27,049 nt of DNA from positions 1 through 27,049 of the forward strand of contig JBNLAT010000038.1 of assembly GCA_050302275.1 (NCBI GenBank). Direction: 5' to 3'. The notes beneath the pieces were generated by a model. The model was not told the DNA's origin and made no database searches. It saw nothing but the letters and a program-made list of their open reading frames with translations. The DNA is from JAPHTQ01 sp050302275 (lineage in GTDB: Bacteria; Pseudomonadota; Gammaproteobacteria; Thiohalomonadales; Thiohalomonadaceae). Position numbers and translations under genes: made by a program. Shown one piece after another: positions 6,223 to 14,443 of the stretch (its first letter is position 1; every line of letters begins with the position of its first letter).

Positions 6223-7614
6223 TTACAGCAACGTCTTTGCCTGTTTTGCCGCTGCCTTCACTCTCTCTGGCGCGGTACCGCCGATATGATTCCTCGCTGC
6301 AACAGAACCTTCCAGGGTTAAATAACTGAACACATCTTCTTTAATTGCTTTGGAGAATTGCTGCAGCTCTTCCAGCTTCATCTCCGAAAGATCGCGCTTG
6401 GTGTTCACACCGAGGGCAACGGCCTTGCCGACAATCTCATGGGCATCGCGGAACGGCACACCGTTGCGCACCAGATAATCAGCCAGGTCGGTGGCGGTGG
6501 AGAAACCGCGCAGTGCTGCTTCGCGCATGTTTTCCGGTTTCAGTTTGATCTGCGCCATCATGTCGGCATAAACCCTGAGGCATCCTTTCACTGTGTCGAT
6601 GGCATCGAACAGTGGCTCTTTGTCTTCCTGATTGTCCTTGTTATAGGCAAGCGGCTGGCCTTTCATGATGGTCAGCATGGAGGTCAACGAACCAAAGACA
6701 CGGCCGGTTTTACCACGCACCAGTTCCGGTACGTCGGGGTTTTTCTTCTGCGGCATGATCGAGGAACCGGTGCAGAACGCATCGCCAAGATCGACCCAGT
6801 CGAACTGGCTGGAGCTCCACAGGATCAGCTCTTCGCTGAAGCGCGACATGTGCATCAACAGCAGCGATGACCAGCCTAGAAATTCGATAGCAAAATCGCG
6901 ATCGGAAACGCCATCAAGGGAGTTACGTCCGACCATGTCGAAGCCCAGCTCTTTCGCGGTGAATTCGCGATCGATCGGATAGGTGGTCCCGGCCAGCGCG
7001 GCAGAGCCGAGCGGCATGATGTTGACCCGCTTACGGCAGTCGACCAGACGCTCGCTGTCGCGCTGCAACATCTCATTCCACGCCAGCATGTGGTGACCGA
7101 AAGTGATCGGTTGCGCCGTCTGCAGGTGAGTAAAGCCGGGCATGATGGTATCGGCCTCGCGCTCGGCCAGATCGATCAGTGCCGCCTGCAGGCGTTTCAA
7201 TTCAGGACCAATGGCGCCGTCGATCTCGTCTCGCAGATAGAGACGCACGTCGGTAGCCACCTGATCGTTACGCGAACGGCCGGTGTGCAGCTTTTTGCCC
7301 GCATCGCCGATCATATCGGTGAGGCGCTTTTCGATATTCATGTGCACATCTTCGAGGGCGATGGACCAGGGGAAATCACCGGCCTCGATCTCCGCCTCGA
7401 TTTTGGTCAGGCCGCGGATGATGTCGTCGCGCTCCTGCTCAGTCAGCACACCGACCTTGGTCAGCATTCGCGCATGGGCGATGGAGCCACGGATATCCTG
7501 GCTGTACATGCGCTGGTCGAAACCGACCGAGGCGCCGAAGGCCTCGACAAAGGCGTCGGTGGGCTCGCTGAAGCGGCCGGTCCACGGTTTTTCGACGGTT
7601 TTCTCTTCGCTCAT
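6223..7614 (-). CDS. argH: Argininosuccinate lyase
   Basis: 463 residues, the usual length. Catalyses the last step of arginine synthesis, splitting argininosuccinate to arginine and fumarate; a cytosolic homotetramer of the fumarase/aspartase superfamily. The superfamily signature GSSIMPQKKNP (283-293) holds the catalytic serine loop; TGRSRNDQVATD (111-122) and FTHLQTAQPITFGHH (161-175) supply substrate-binding residues and the conserved His163. The ATG at 7614 gives the canonical start MSEEKTVEKPWTGRFSEPTDAFVEAF; the ribosome site is weak (GGATCAG). Longer upstream reading lacks family similarity. It is divergent from algZ with 113 bases between starts, as in Pseudomonas where argH flanks algZ-algR. 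Confidence 0.98.
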   Translation of the reverse strand: MSEEKTVEKPWTGRFSEPTDAFVEAFGASVGFDQRMYSQDIRGSIAHARMLTKVGVLTEQERDDIIRGLTKIEAEIEAGDFPWSIALEDVHMNIEKRLTDMIGDAGKKLHTGRSRNDQVATDVRLYLRDEIDGAIGPELKRLQAALIDLAEREADTIMPGFTHLQTAQPITFGHHMLAWNEMLQRDSERLVDCRKRVNIMPLGSAALAGTTYPIDREFTAKELGFDMVGRNSLDGVSDRDFAIEFLGWSSLLLMHMSRFSEELILWSSSQFDWVDLGDAFCTGSSIMPQKKNPDVPELVRGKTGRVFGSLTSMLTIMKGQPLAYNKDNQEDKEPLFDAIDTVKGCLRVYADMMAQIKLKPENMREAALRGFSTATDLADYLVRNGVPFRDAHEIVGKAVALGVNTKRDLSEMKLEELQQFSKAIKEDVFSYLTLEGSVAARNHIGGTAPERVKAAAKQAKTLL

Positions 7615-7727
7615 GGCTGATCCATCTGGCTGATTCAAGTGGGAATTCGGCGCAGTATAGCCGATTCGATACGCCAACCGCGACGGCTCCCTCGTCTCTG
7701 CGCCGGGAATGCGGCTATGATAAACGG

Positions 7728-8804
7728 ATGTCTTTTTGGGGATCGCGCACGTTGGCCAGTAACGACGACCAGACCAGCAACTTTTTCCTGCCCGACTTCT
7801 GCGGCCTGAACTCCGTGTTTGCCGTAGTAATCCTCTCCGAACTGTTTGCCCTGATCCTGACCCTCGCCGCAACCCATGTGACTATCGACCCCTGGCGCTA
7901 CCTGGCGATGACCTCGCTATTCATGCAGTGGGTTGGTCTCTGCTGCGCAGCGGTACTCTGCCGCGCCCGACCTTTGCTGGCAAAGCTCGACATGCTGGCG
8001 GCGGCGAGCGCTAGTTACCTGATCCTGCTGCTGGTGATCCTGATCCTCTCCGAAGCGGCCTTCCACGTAGTACGCAACCCGGCCCTGCCGCTCTACGGTC
8101 CCCACCACACCAGCTTCCTGCTGAGCAATCTTTCCATTGGCGCGATCATCAGTGCGCTGGTGTTGCGCTATCTTTTCCTGCAGCACCAGTGGAAAGAGCG
8201 GGTACGTGCCGAGGCAGAAGCACGACTACAGGCACTCCAGGCGCGCATCCGCCCCCACTTTCTGTTCAACAGTATTAACACGGTAACCAGCCTGATCCAC
8301 GGCAAACCGGACATCGCGGAGGAGGCGCTGCTCGACCTTGCGGATCTGTTTCGTGCCAGCATGCGCGATGAGAAGCGCCACATCACCTTCAGCGATGAGC
8401 TGGAGTTAACTCGGCGCTACCTGCATATGGAATCGCTGCGTCTCGGCGAGCGTTTAACAGTAGAGTGGCAGGTGGACGCAATTCCTGAAGAGGCGCTGCT
8501 ACCGCCACTGATGCTGCAGCCGCTAGTAGAGAATGCGGTCTATCATGGTATCGAGCCGCGCGCTGATGGCGGCACCCTGAGCCTGGTAGGCAACGTGGAA
8601 AACGGCATGCTGAAATTGAAGATTGGCAATCCCTTGCCCGAAGGTGAAACAGCACACCGGGAAGGCAACCGCCTGGCGATGCGTAACATCCGCGAGCGGC
8701 TGGAGGCCCACTACGGTCAGCGCGCCTCATTGGAAACGATTAAGCAGGACGGGTACTACCTGGCGACCCTGACCCTGCCGCTGGAGCTGGAGGTGGATGA
8801 ATGA
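7728..8804 (+). CDS. algZ: LytS/AlgZ-type sensor histidine kinase
   Basis: 358 residues. Four or so transmembrane helices (about 28-50, 60-80, 90-112, 128-150), then the His_kinase (LytS/YehU) domain: ARLQALQARIRPHFLFNSINTV with His177, and an ATPase lobe with N-box LVENAVYHGI (Asn269). The glycine-rich lid is reduced to GNRLAMRNIRERL, as in AlgZ/FimS relatives that depart from classical kinases. The N-terminal text DDQTSNFFLPDFCGLNSVFAVVILSELFAL matches AlgZ/FimS. It overlaps algR as ATGA (8801-8804). Start uncertain: ATG 7728 has no ribosome site, while TTG 7752 follows GGGGA with good spacing and gives MASNDDQTS; a TATGAT at 7716-7721 could be the -10. In Pseudomonas the pair controls alginate and twitching; the target here is unknown. 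Confidence 0.9.
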   Translation: MSFWGSRTLASNDDQTSNFFLPDFCGLNSVFAVVILSELFALILTLAATHVTIDPWRYLAMTSLFMQWVGLCCAAVLCRARPLLAKLDMLAAASASYLILLLVILILSEAAFHVVRNPALPLYGPHHTSFLLSNLSIGAIISALVLRYLFLQHQWKERVRAEAEARLQALQARIRPHFLFNSINTVTSLIHGKPDIAEEALLDLADLFRASMRDEKRHITFSDELELTRRYLHMESLRLGERLTVEWQVDAIPEEALLPPLMLQPLVENAVYHGIEPRADGGTLSLVGNVENGMLKLKIGNPLPEGETAHREGNRLAMRNIRERLEAHYGQRASLETIKQDGYYLATLTLPLELEVDE

Positions 8805-9514
8805 AGGTGTTGATCGTCGACGACGAGGCCCCGGCCCGCGAACGGCTGCGGCGCCTGCTGGAAAATATTCCCGGTGCCTCAACGGTTGGTGAGGCCGCCG
8901 ACGGCGAGGCCGCATTGCAAGCCAGTGAACAGCTAAAACCCGATGTCATCCTGCTCGACATCCGCATGCCCGGCATGGACGGACTGACTGCAGCACAACA
9001 GCTGGCAAAACACCCCGACCCACCCGCAGTGATCTTCACTACGGCTTACGGCGAACACGCGCTGGAAGCCTTTGAGGCGGAAGCGCTGGACTATCTGGTT
9101 AAACCGGTACGCCAGGAACGGCTGGAGCAGGCGCTGGCGCGGCTACACAAACGTGGGCTGGTCAGCGAAGAGGAGCAGGGGCGCAGTCACCTCACGGTGC
9201 GAAAACACGGCAACCTGCACCTGATCCCGGTAAACGAAATCCTCTACTTCCAGGCCGACAACAAATACGTCACCGCCTTTATGAACGGGCGTGAAGAGTT
9301 GCTTGAGGAGTCGTTAAAACAACTGGAAGAAGAGTTCGGCCCACGCTTCCTGAGAATCCATCGCAATGCGTTGATATCGCTCGAGGCGCTGGAGGGGATC
9401 GAAAAAACTACCGACGGGCGCTGCCACGTCAATCTGCAGGGCGTCGGTTGCGGCCCGGAGATCTCACGCCGCCACCTGGCCGAAGTACGGCGGGTTTTGA
9501 AGACTAAGGGTTAA
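8801..9514 (+). CDS. algR: AlgR-family response regulator (REC-LytTR)
   Basis: 237 residues. Receiver domain 1-115 with the acidic pocket VDDEAPARERL, phospho-acceptor Asp53 in VILLDIRMPGMDG, switch Thr near FTTAYGEHALEAF and Lys101 in YLVKPV. LytTR DNA-binding domain from about 128: HLTVRKHGNLHLIPVNEILYF, DNKYVTAF, and PRFLRIHRNALISLEALEGIEK. Length and domain order match AlgR. Translation is coupled to algZ by ATGA overlap, so the two form a cognate pair. Its stop (9512-9514) overlaps the stop of the convergent SoxW-like gene within one TTAA, with no terminator between. LytTR proteins bind direct repeats of about 9 bp upstream of targets; I did not identify such sites. Confidence 0.96.
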   Translation: MKVLIVDDEAPARERLRRLLENIPGASTVGEAADGEAALQASEQLKPDVILLDIRMPGMDGLTAAQQLAKHPDPPAVIFTTAYGEHALEAFEAEALDYLVKPVRQERLEQALARLHKRGLVSEEEQGRSHLTVRKHGNLHLIPVNEILYFQADNKYVTAFMNGREELLEESLKQLEEEFGPRFLRIHRNALISLEALEGIEKTTDGRCHVNLQGVGCGPEISRRHLAEVRRVLKTKG

Positions 9515-10032
9515 TCCAGTGACGACAGCCTGACCCGTAGCGGCGTGTTACGACGCAGAATATTCAACGCCTGATTGATCGAATCATCGAGATAGCCACC
9601 ATAGAAATCGGGTGTGGTCAGCCCGACCCGCTTCGGCGCCAGTTCCACACCATCCCCATCGATGAACACCACCGTCGGTGTCACAGTCACCGCATACTGC
9701 TCGGCGATCTCCGCCGGGCTGACCTCATCACCGTGAAAATCGCGGACCATCTCTTCGCTGTCGATATGCAGCTTGCGGATCAGTACTTTGTCCTCATAGT
9801 CCCCGCTGCGCAGCATCGGCCGGAGAAAATCCTCTTCCAGCCGCTCACAATAGGCGCAAAAATCGGCGGCAAACATCAGCAGAATCGGCATTTTCTGCAG
9901 ATCCGCCTGCTGCCCGACACGGTAGAAACTTCTCACCTCGCGCACCTCATCATCCGCCGCCACAACGGGCAGGGCCGGTACTGCCAGCAGCAGCAGGGTG
10001 AGAAGCGAATGGCGAATTGCGGTACTCTTCAT
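9511..10032 (-). CDS. Periplasmic thioredoxin-fold protein, SoxW-like
   Basis: 173 residues with a signal peptide (SLLTLLLLAVPALPVVAADD, cleavage after AVA/AAD region). The thioredoxin fold is shown by ILLMFAADFCAYCERLEEDFL with redox pair Cys59-Ala-Tyr-Cys62, and the cis-proline strand VTVTPTVVFIDGDG. CxYC and the secreted position resemble SoxW and other thioredoxin_2-type reductants that keep periplasmic thiols (such as SoxYZ) reduced. The ATG at 10032 has GGAG upstream. It lies on the opposite strand between algR and hemC, genes that are adjacent in Pseudomonas, so it may be an insertion specific to this lineage. No Sox genes are in the window, so the partner is unknown. Confidence 0.83.
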   Translation of the reverse strand: MKSTAIRHSLLTLLLLAVPALPVVAADDEVREVRSFYRVGQQADLQKMPILLMFAADFCAYCERLEEDFLRPMLRSGDYEDKVLIRKLHIDSEEMVRDFHGDEVSPAEIAEQYAVTVTPTVVFIDGDGVELAPKRVGLTTPDFYGGYLDDSINQALNILRRNTPLRVRLSSLD

Positions 10033-10177
10033 CTATACGACTCCAGGGGAAGGCCGAACAGGATAGGCGGCCAATTTGCCCACTGCAATATGCCAATAGG
10101 GCAGGGATGTGTATGATCGGCACTTTGCACCGAATACTCGGCAACACTATTAGAAGAAATCAGGACTACCTATTCTC

Positions 10178-11113
10178 ATGACCAGAAAACTTATCCGCAT
10201 TGCCACCCGTGAAAGCCTGCTCGCCCTGTGGCAGGCGGAATACGTCTCCACCGCCCTGAAAAATGCCCATCCTGGACTGGAAGTGGAGCTGATTAAAATG
10301 AAATCCAAGGGCGACGTGATCCTCGACACCCCGCTGGCCAAGATTGGCGGCAAGGGGCTGTTCGTCAAGGAGCTGGAGGAAGGGATGCTCAACGGAGACG
10401 CCGACATCGCGGTTCACTCGATGAAGGACGTACCGATGGAGCTGCCGGAAGGGCTGCACCTGGCGGTGATCTGTCCGCGCGAAGACCCGCGCGACGCCTT
10501 CGTCTCCAACAACTACCCGAATCTCGATGCGCTGCCCCAGGGCGCAGTCGTCGGCACCTCCAGCCTGCGTCGCCAGGCCCAGCTTCTAATGCAGCGTCCC
10601 GACCTGCAGATCAACTTCCTCCGCGGCAACGTCCAGACCCGCCTGCGCAAGCTGGATGAAGGCCAGTACGACGCCATCATCCTCGCCGGCGCCGGCCTCA
10701 AGCGCCTGGAACTGGAAGAGCGCATCACCGAGCTGCTCGAAGTCACCACCATGCTGCCCGCCTGCGGCCAGGGCGCGGTGGGTATCGAATGCCGCGAGGA
10801 CGACGATGAACTCAACCTGATGCTGGCGGCACTCAACGAACCGAAGACCTCCGCCCGAGTACGTGCCGAGCGGGCGATGAACCGCCGTCTCGAAGGGGGT
10901 TGTCAGGCACCTATCGCCGGTTACGCTGAGCTGGATCACGGCGTGATCGTCATGCACGGTCTGGTCGCCACCCCCGACGGCAAGCGTGTGGTTCGCGGCA
11001 GTATTAGCGGCCACCCGGAAGCGGCGGAAGAGCTGGGGATCACCCTGGCCGAGGACCTGCTGGCCCGTGGCGCCGACGAAATCCTCGCCGAACTCTATGC
11101 CGGGCAGGAGTGA
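10178..11113 (+). CDS. hemC: Porphobilinogen deaminase (hydroxymethylbilane synthase)
   Basis: 311 residues. Joins four porphobilinogens into hydroxymethylbilane in tetrapyrrole synthesis, using a covalent dipyrromethane cofactor. Cys242 in RRLEGGCQAPIAGYA is the cofactor attachment cysteine and Asp84 in AVHSMKDVPM the catalytic acid; both have the E. coli numbering. Other family blocks: IRIATRESLLALWQAEYV, KSKGDVILD, FLRGNVQTRL, PACGQGAVGIE. The ATG at 10178 has only a distant AGGA upstream. A TATGAT at 10112-10117 could be a -10 but lacks a good -35. First gene of a hemC-hemD-hemX-hemY operon, with hemD overlapping its end. Confidence 0.98.
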   Translation: MTRKLIRIATRESLLALWQAEYVSTALKNAHPGLEVELIKMKSKGDVILDTPLAKIGGKGLFVKELEEGMLNGDADIAVHSMKDVPMELPEGLHLAVICPREDPRDAFVSNNYPNLDALPQGAVVGTSSLRRQAQLLMQRPDLQINFLRGNVQTRLRKLDEGQYDAIILAGAGLKRLELEERITELLEVTTMLPACGQGAVGIECREDDDELNLMLAALNEPKTSARVRAERAMNRRLEGGCQAPIAGYAELDHGVIVMHGLVATPDGKRVVRGSISGHPEAAEELGITLAEDLLARGADEILAELYAGQE

Positions 11114-11867
11114 TCTGGACGGTCTTGGCGTCCTGATCACCCGGCCTGCACACCAGGCCGAACCCCTCTGCCAGCACATCGTTGCCGCTGGCGGACGGGC
11201 CATTCGTTTTCCCCTGCTACGTATCGAGGACAATAGCGATTCGCCAGCAGTGAATGAACTCCTGCGCGATCCTGCCATCTACGATCTCGCCATCTTCATC
11301 AGTCCCAACGCCGTGGAATACGGCCTTGCCGCCCTGGCCCGCCACGGCGGACTGAGCGATAGCACGTGCATCGGCGCAGTGGGCCGCGGAACTGCCCGCG
11401 AACTGGAAAAGGCGTTGGGACGGACACCCGATCTGCTGCCGACGGAGCGTTTCGACAGCGAAGGGCTATTGGCCCTGCCGGGATTGCAGGCGGTGGAGGG
11501 AAAGCGCATCCTGATCCTGCGTGGTAACGGTGGTCGCGAACTGCTCGGCGATACCCTGCGTGAGCGCGGTGCCACGGTTAATTACGCCGAGGTCTATCGC
11601 CGTGAAGCGCCAAAAGCAGACGACGCCGAAGCCGGGTGGCTGGAAAAAAGCGATATGCTTACCCTTACCAGTGGCGAGGCACTACAAAACCTGCTCGCCG
11701 TGACCACCGAAGCAGAGCGGCCAGACCTGCTCGACAAGCCGCTGATCACCGTCAGCGAGCGAGTGGCACAACAGGCGCGAGAGGCAGGATTTCGTCAGGT
11801 GCGTGTCGCCGACGGCGCCGACGATGAAGCGATATTGAATGCTATTTTAAGCTGGACTGCAACCTAA
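11097..11867 (+). CDS. hemD: Uroporphyrinogen-III synthase
   Basis: About 256 residues from ATG 11097. Closes and inverts ring D of hydroxymethylbilane to give uroporphyrinogen III. The two-lobed HemD fold is visible: DLDGLGVLITRPAHQAEPL at the start, IFISPNAVEYGLAAL, CIGAVGRGTARELE, the lobe junction ILILRGNGGRELLGDTLRERGA, VNYAEVYRREAP, then LTLTSGEALQNLL and ITVSERVAQQAREAGF. The family is low in sequence identity, so position after hemC adds weight. The start overlaps hemC by 17 bases; CTG at 11115 after CAGGAG is another possibility. The much longer frame reaching back to 10986 lies inside hemC and is not real. Confidence 0.94.
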   Translation: MPGRSDLDGLGVLITRPAHQAEPLCQHIVAAGGRAIRFPLLRIEDNSDSPAVNELLRDPAIYDLAIFISPNAVEYGLAALARHGGLSDSTCIGAVGRGTARELEKALGRTPDLLPTERFDSEGLLALPGLQAVEGKRILILRGNGGRELLGDTLRERGATVNYAEVYRREAPKADDAEAGWLEKSDMLTLTSGEALQNLLAVTTEAERPDLLDKPLITVSERVAQQAREAGFRQVRVADGADDEAILNAILSWTAT

Positions 11868-11887
11868 TCCGGGACGGAGCGGAAACC

Positions 11888-13129
11888 ATGAACGAAACGG
11901 TCAACGAGACGGAAACAGCAGAGGTCGAAGTCGACACTGAGCAGACCGAAGCAGCGCCGAAAAAGAAGAAGCGCAGCGGCGGGGCCGGTACTTTTCTCGC
12001 CACCCTGATCGCGCTGATCGCCGTCGGCGGCGTACTCTATCTCTACCAGCAACAAATGTTTCTCAAGCGTGATGTGCAGGCGCTGCAACAGGGTTTGAGC
12101 AAGATGCTCGGCGTGGTAGAACAGAACCGTAGCGACGTACTGGAACGCCTCAAAACCGTCCCCGAACATAACCACCCGCAACTGACCAACCGCCTGGCAC
12201 AGGCGGAGCAACTACTCACCGACACCCGTATGCGTGTCGGTCAGGATCGCCACACCTGGGCGCTGGCCGAGGCGGAATATCTGGTGCGTATCGCCGATCA
12301 CGATTTGCGCTTCAAACACAGCACCATCACTGCTATCGCCGCCTTGCAGAGCGCCCGCGCCCGACTGGAGGCCGAGGATCGCCAGGCCTTCGCCAATCCT
12401 ATCCGCCGCATCGACAGCGACATCAATGCGCTCTCCCGGGTACAGCTACCAGACCGTGAGTCGCTGGCACAGGAATTGGCTGAACTGGTCGGCAAAATCG
12501 ACGACCTGCCACTATTACGCCAGGAAAAGAGCGGTTCACCCCAGACACCAGAAGAGCAGCCCGCCAGCGAAAAACGCTCCGGCTGGGACAAGCTCTGGTT
12601 TGATCTGGGCAACCTGATCACCATCCGCCACGAAGAAGAGCTGGTGGCGAAACCGATGCTGCCGCCGGAACAGCGCTACTTCCTGCGCCGCAACCTGCAA
12701 CTCCAGCTGGAGTCGGCACGGCTGGCACTGTTAATGGATAACACCGCTGCCTGGAAGTCGAGTCTTGGTGAGGCGAGCGACTGGATTAAACGCTATTTCG
12801 ACAGCAGCGATGCCTTGGTCAAAGCGGCCCAGACCACGCTTGAGCGGCTCGCCGGAACCCAACTACTCCCCGCGCTGCCCGACCTGAGCAGTACCCGCGA
12901 CCTGCTGCAAAAACTCTCTCGTCAGGCGGCAACCAGCACCAACGCGGCGCCCACTGCCAAAGCTGAACCGAAACCGGAACCCGCCAAACCCGCACCTGCC
13001 ACCAAACCGGCAACGAAAAAAGCGGCACCCGCCCCGGTGGAGAAAACAGCCGAAACAGCCACTGAAACGGCACCGAGCAACGATGCCCCGGCGGTCCCGG
13101 CAACCGAGAGTAAGGAGGGCGCCCAATGA
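11888..13129 (+). CDS. hemX: HemX family membrane protein
   Basis: 413 residues. An acidic, then Lys-rich cytoplasmic tail (KKKKRSGG), one transmembrane helix (about 34-54, TFLATLIALIAVGGVLYLY), and a large periplasmic domain with coiled-coil stretches (VQALQQGLSKMLGVVEQN, AQAEQLLTDTRMRVGQ), ending in an Ala/Pro/Lys-rich tail (about 345-413). This is the HemX (PF04375) architecture. It is often labelled uroporphyrinogen-III C-methyltransferase, but there is no SAM-binding methyltransferase domain here, so that enzyme name should not be used. A GGAG-like site precedes the ATG, and the end overlaps hemY as ATGA. Its role beside HemC/HemD is not established. Confidence 0.93.
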   Translation: MNETVNETETAEVEVDTEQTEAAPKKKKRSGGAGTFLATLIALIAVGGVLYLYQQQMFLKRDVQALQQGLSKMLGVVEQNRSDVLERLKTVPEHNHPQLTNRLAQAEQLLTDTRMRVGQDRHTWALAEAEYLVRIADHDLRFKHSTITAIAALQSARARLEAEDRQAFANPIRRIDSDINALSRVQLPDRESLAQELAELVGKIDDLPLLRQEKSGSPQTPEEQPASEKRSGWDKLWFDLGNLITIRHEEELVAKPMLPPEQRYFLRRNLQLQLESARLALLMDNTAAWKSSLGEASDWIKRYFDSSDALVKAAQTTLERLAGTQLLPALPDLSSTRDLLQKLSRQAATSTNAAPTAKAEPKPEPAKPAPATKPATKKAAPAPVEKTAETATETAPSNDAPAVPATESKEGAQ

Positions 13130-14433
13130 AATTGCTCTTTCTCGGTCTGCTGATCCTCGGCCTTGCGGTCGGTATCACCGTCACGGTGGTACAACAGGAC
13201 CCGGGCTATGTGATGCTCAACTACGGCGGCTGGTCGGTGGAGACCAGCTTCAATATCTTCATCATGCTGTCGATACTGGGCTTTCTGGTTCTCTACTTCA
13301 GCGTGCGCCTGATCCTGGGCGCCTGGCACCTGCCTTCGCGGATGTCCTTCTGGGGGCACAATCGACGCGCTGCCCATGCACGCAAACTGACCAACCAGGG
13401 CTTGATCGCCCTGGCCGAAGCCAACTGGCCACGGGCAGAGAAACTGCTTAGCCAGTCCGCGGCACACAGCGACACCCCGCTGATCAACTACATCGGCGCC
13501 GCTCAGGCCGCGCAAAAACTGGGCTTCGACCTGCGACGCGACGAATACCTCTCCCAGGCCTTCCGCAGCATGCCCGATGCGGAGCTGGCGGTCGGCCTGA
13601 CCCAGGCGGAGGCACAGATCTCCCATGGCCAGACCGAACAGGCACTAGCCACCCTGCAACACCTGCAGAAGATTTCACCGAAACATGCACAGGTGCTCTA
13701 CCTGCTGAAGAAGCTCTACGAAAAGCTGGAGGCCTGGGACGAGCTCTACACCCTGCTTGCCGAATTGCGCAAACACCATGTGTTCAACGAATCGGCGATG
13801 ACCACGCTGGAGTATCAGGTCCATCACACCCGTCTGCACGAAAGTCGCGATCTGGACCGGCTGGAGCGCAACTGGCAGGAGGTGCCGAAGCGGCTACGCC
13901 AGTCCCCGCAACTGCTGCACGAATACGCCACCAACCTTAGGCGGCTCGATGCCGAGGAGCAGGCGGACGGTGTACTGAATGAATTCCTGAAAAAACAGTT
14001 CGACCCGGCACTAATGCGCCTCTTCGGCCAACTCCGGGGCGACGACACCAACCGACAACTGGCCACCGCCGAACAGTGGTTACAGGAACACGGCCAACAC
14101 CCGGAACTGCTGCTGGCGCTGGGACGTATCTGCCTGCGCAACCAGCTCTGGGGCAAAGCGCGCAGCTATCTGGAAGCGAGCCTGGGGACCAAACCGATGG
14201 CCGAAACCTGTTGCGAGCTGGGCAACCTGTTGCAGCAACTGGGGGAGAAAGAGAAGGCGGCCAACTACTTCCGTCAGGGACTGGAGATCGCCAGCGGCGG
14301 CCAGTGCACCAATATCACTATCAGCGCAGCACAACGCCACGCGCTGACGGAGTCAGCTGAACACGAATCACGGAAATCCCTTTCCGTTGCAGTAGAAGAA
14401 GACGAAGGTTCAGATCTGGCCAACCAGCGCTAG
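13126..14433 (+). CDS. hemY: HemY family TPR membrane protein
   Basis: 435 residues. Two transmembrane helices at the start (about 1-21 and 42-64) with the family blocks DPGYVMLNYGGWSVETS and LPSRMSFW, followed by a helical TPR-like region of about 300 residues (LIALAEANWPRAEKLLSQSA, ALATLQHLQKISPKHAQVLYLLKKLYEKLEAW, LGRICLRNQLWGKARSYLEASL, ELGNLLQQLGEKEKAANYFRQGL). This is the proteobacterial HemY (not the Bacillus protoporphyrinogen oxidase of the same name). The ATG overlaps the hemX stop (ATGA), so the pair is translated together and probably forms a membrane complex. Only 10 bases separate its stop from that of the convergent reductase. Confidence 0.95.
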   Translation: MKLLFLGLLILGLAVGITVTVVQQDPGYVMLNYGGWSVETSFNIFIMLSILGFLVLYFSVRLILGAWHLPSRMSFWGHNRRAAHARKLTNQGLIALAEANWPRAEKLLSQSAAHSDTPLINYIGAAQAAQKLGFDLRRDEYLSQAFRSMPDAELAVGLTQAEAQISHGQTEQALATLQHLQKISPKHAQVLYLLKKLYEKLEAWDELYTLLAELRKHHVFNESAMTTLEYQVHHTRLHESRDLDRLERNWQEVPKRLRQSPQLLHEYATNLRRLDAEEQADGVLNEFLKKQFDPALMRLFGQLRGDDTNRQLATAEQWLQEHGQHPELLLALGRICLRNQLWGKARSYLEASLGTKPMAETCCELGNLLQQLGEKEKAANYFRQGLEIASGGQCTNITISAAQRHALTESAEHESRKSLSVAVEEDEGSDLANQR

Positions 14434-14443
14434 CGCAGAAAAA

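Noticed and set aside
11888..13129. Naming hemX a uroporphyrinogen-III C-methyltransferase
   Set aside because: The protein has one membrane helix and coiled coils but no SAM-binding methyltransferase domain.
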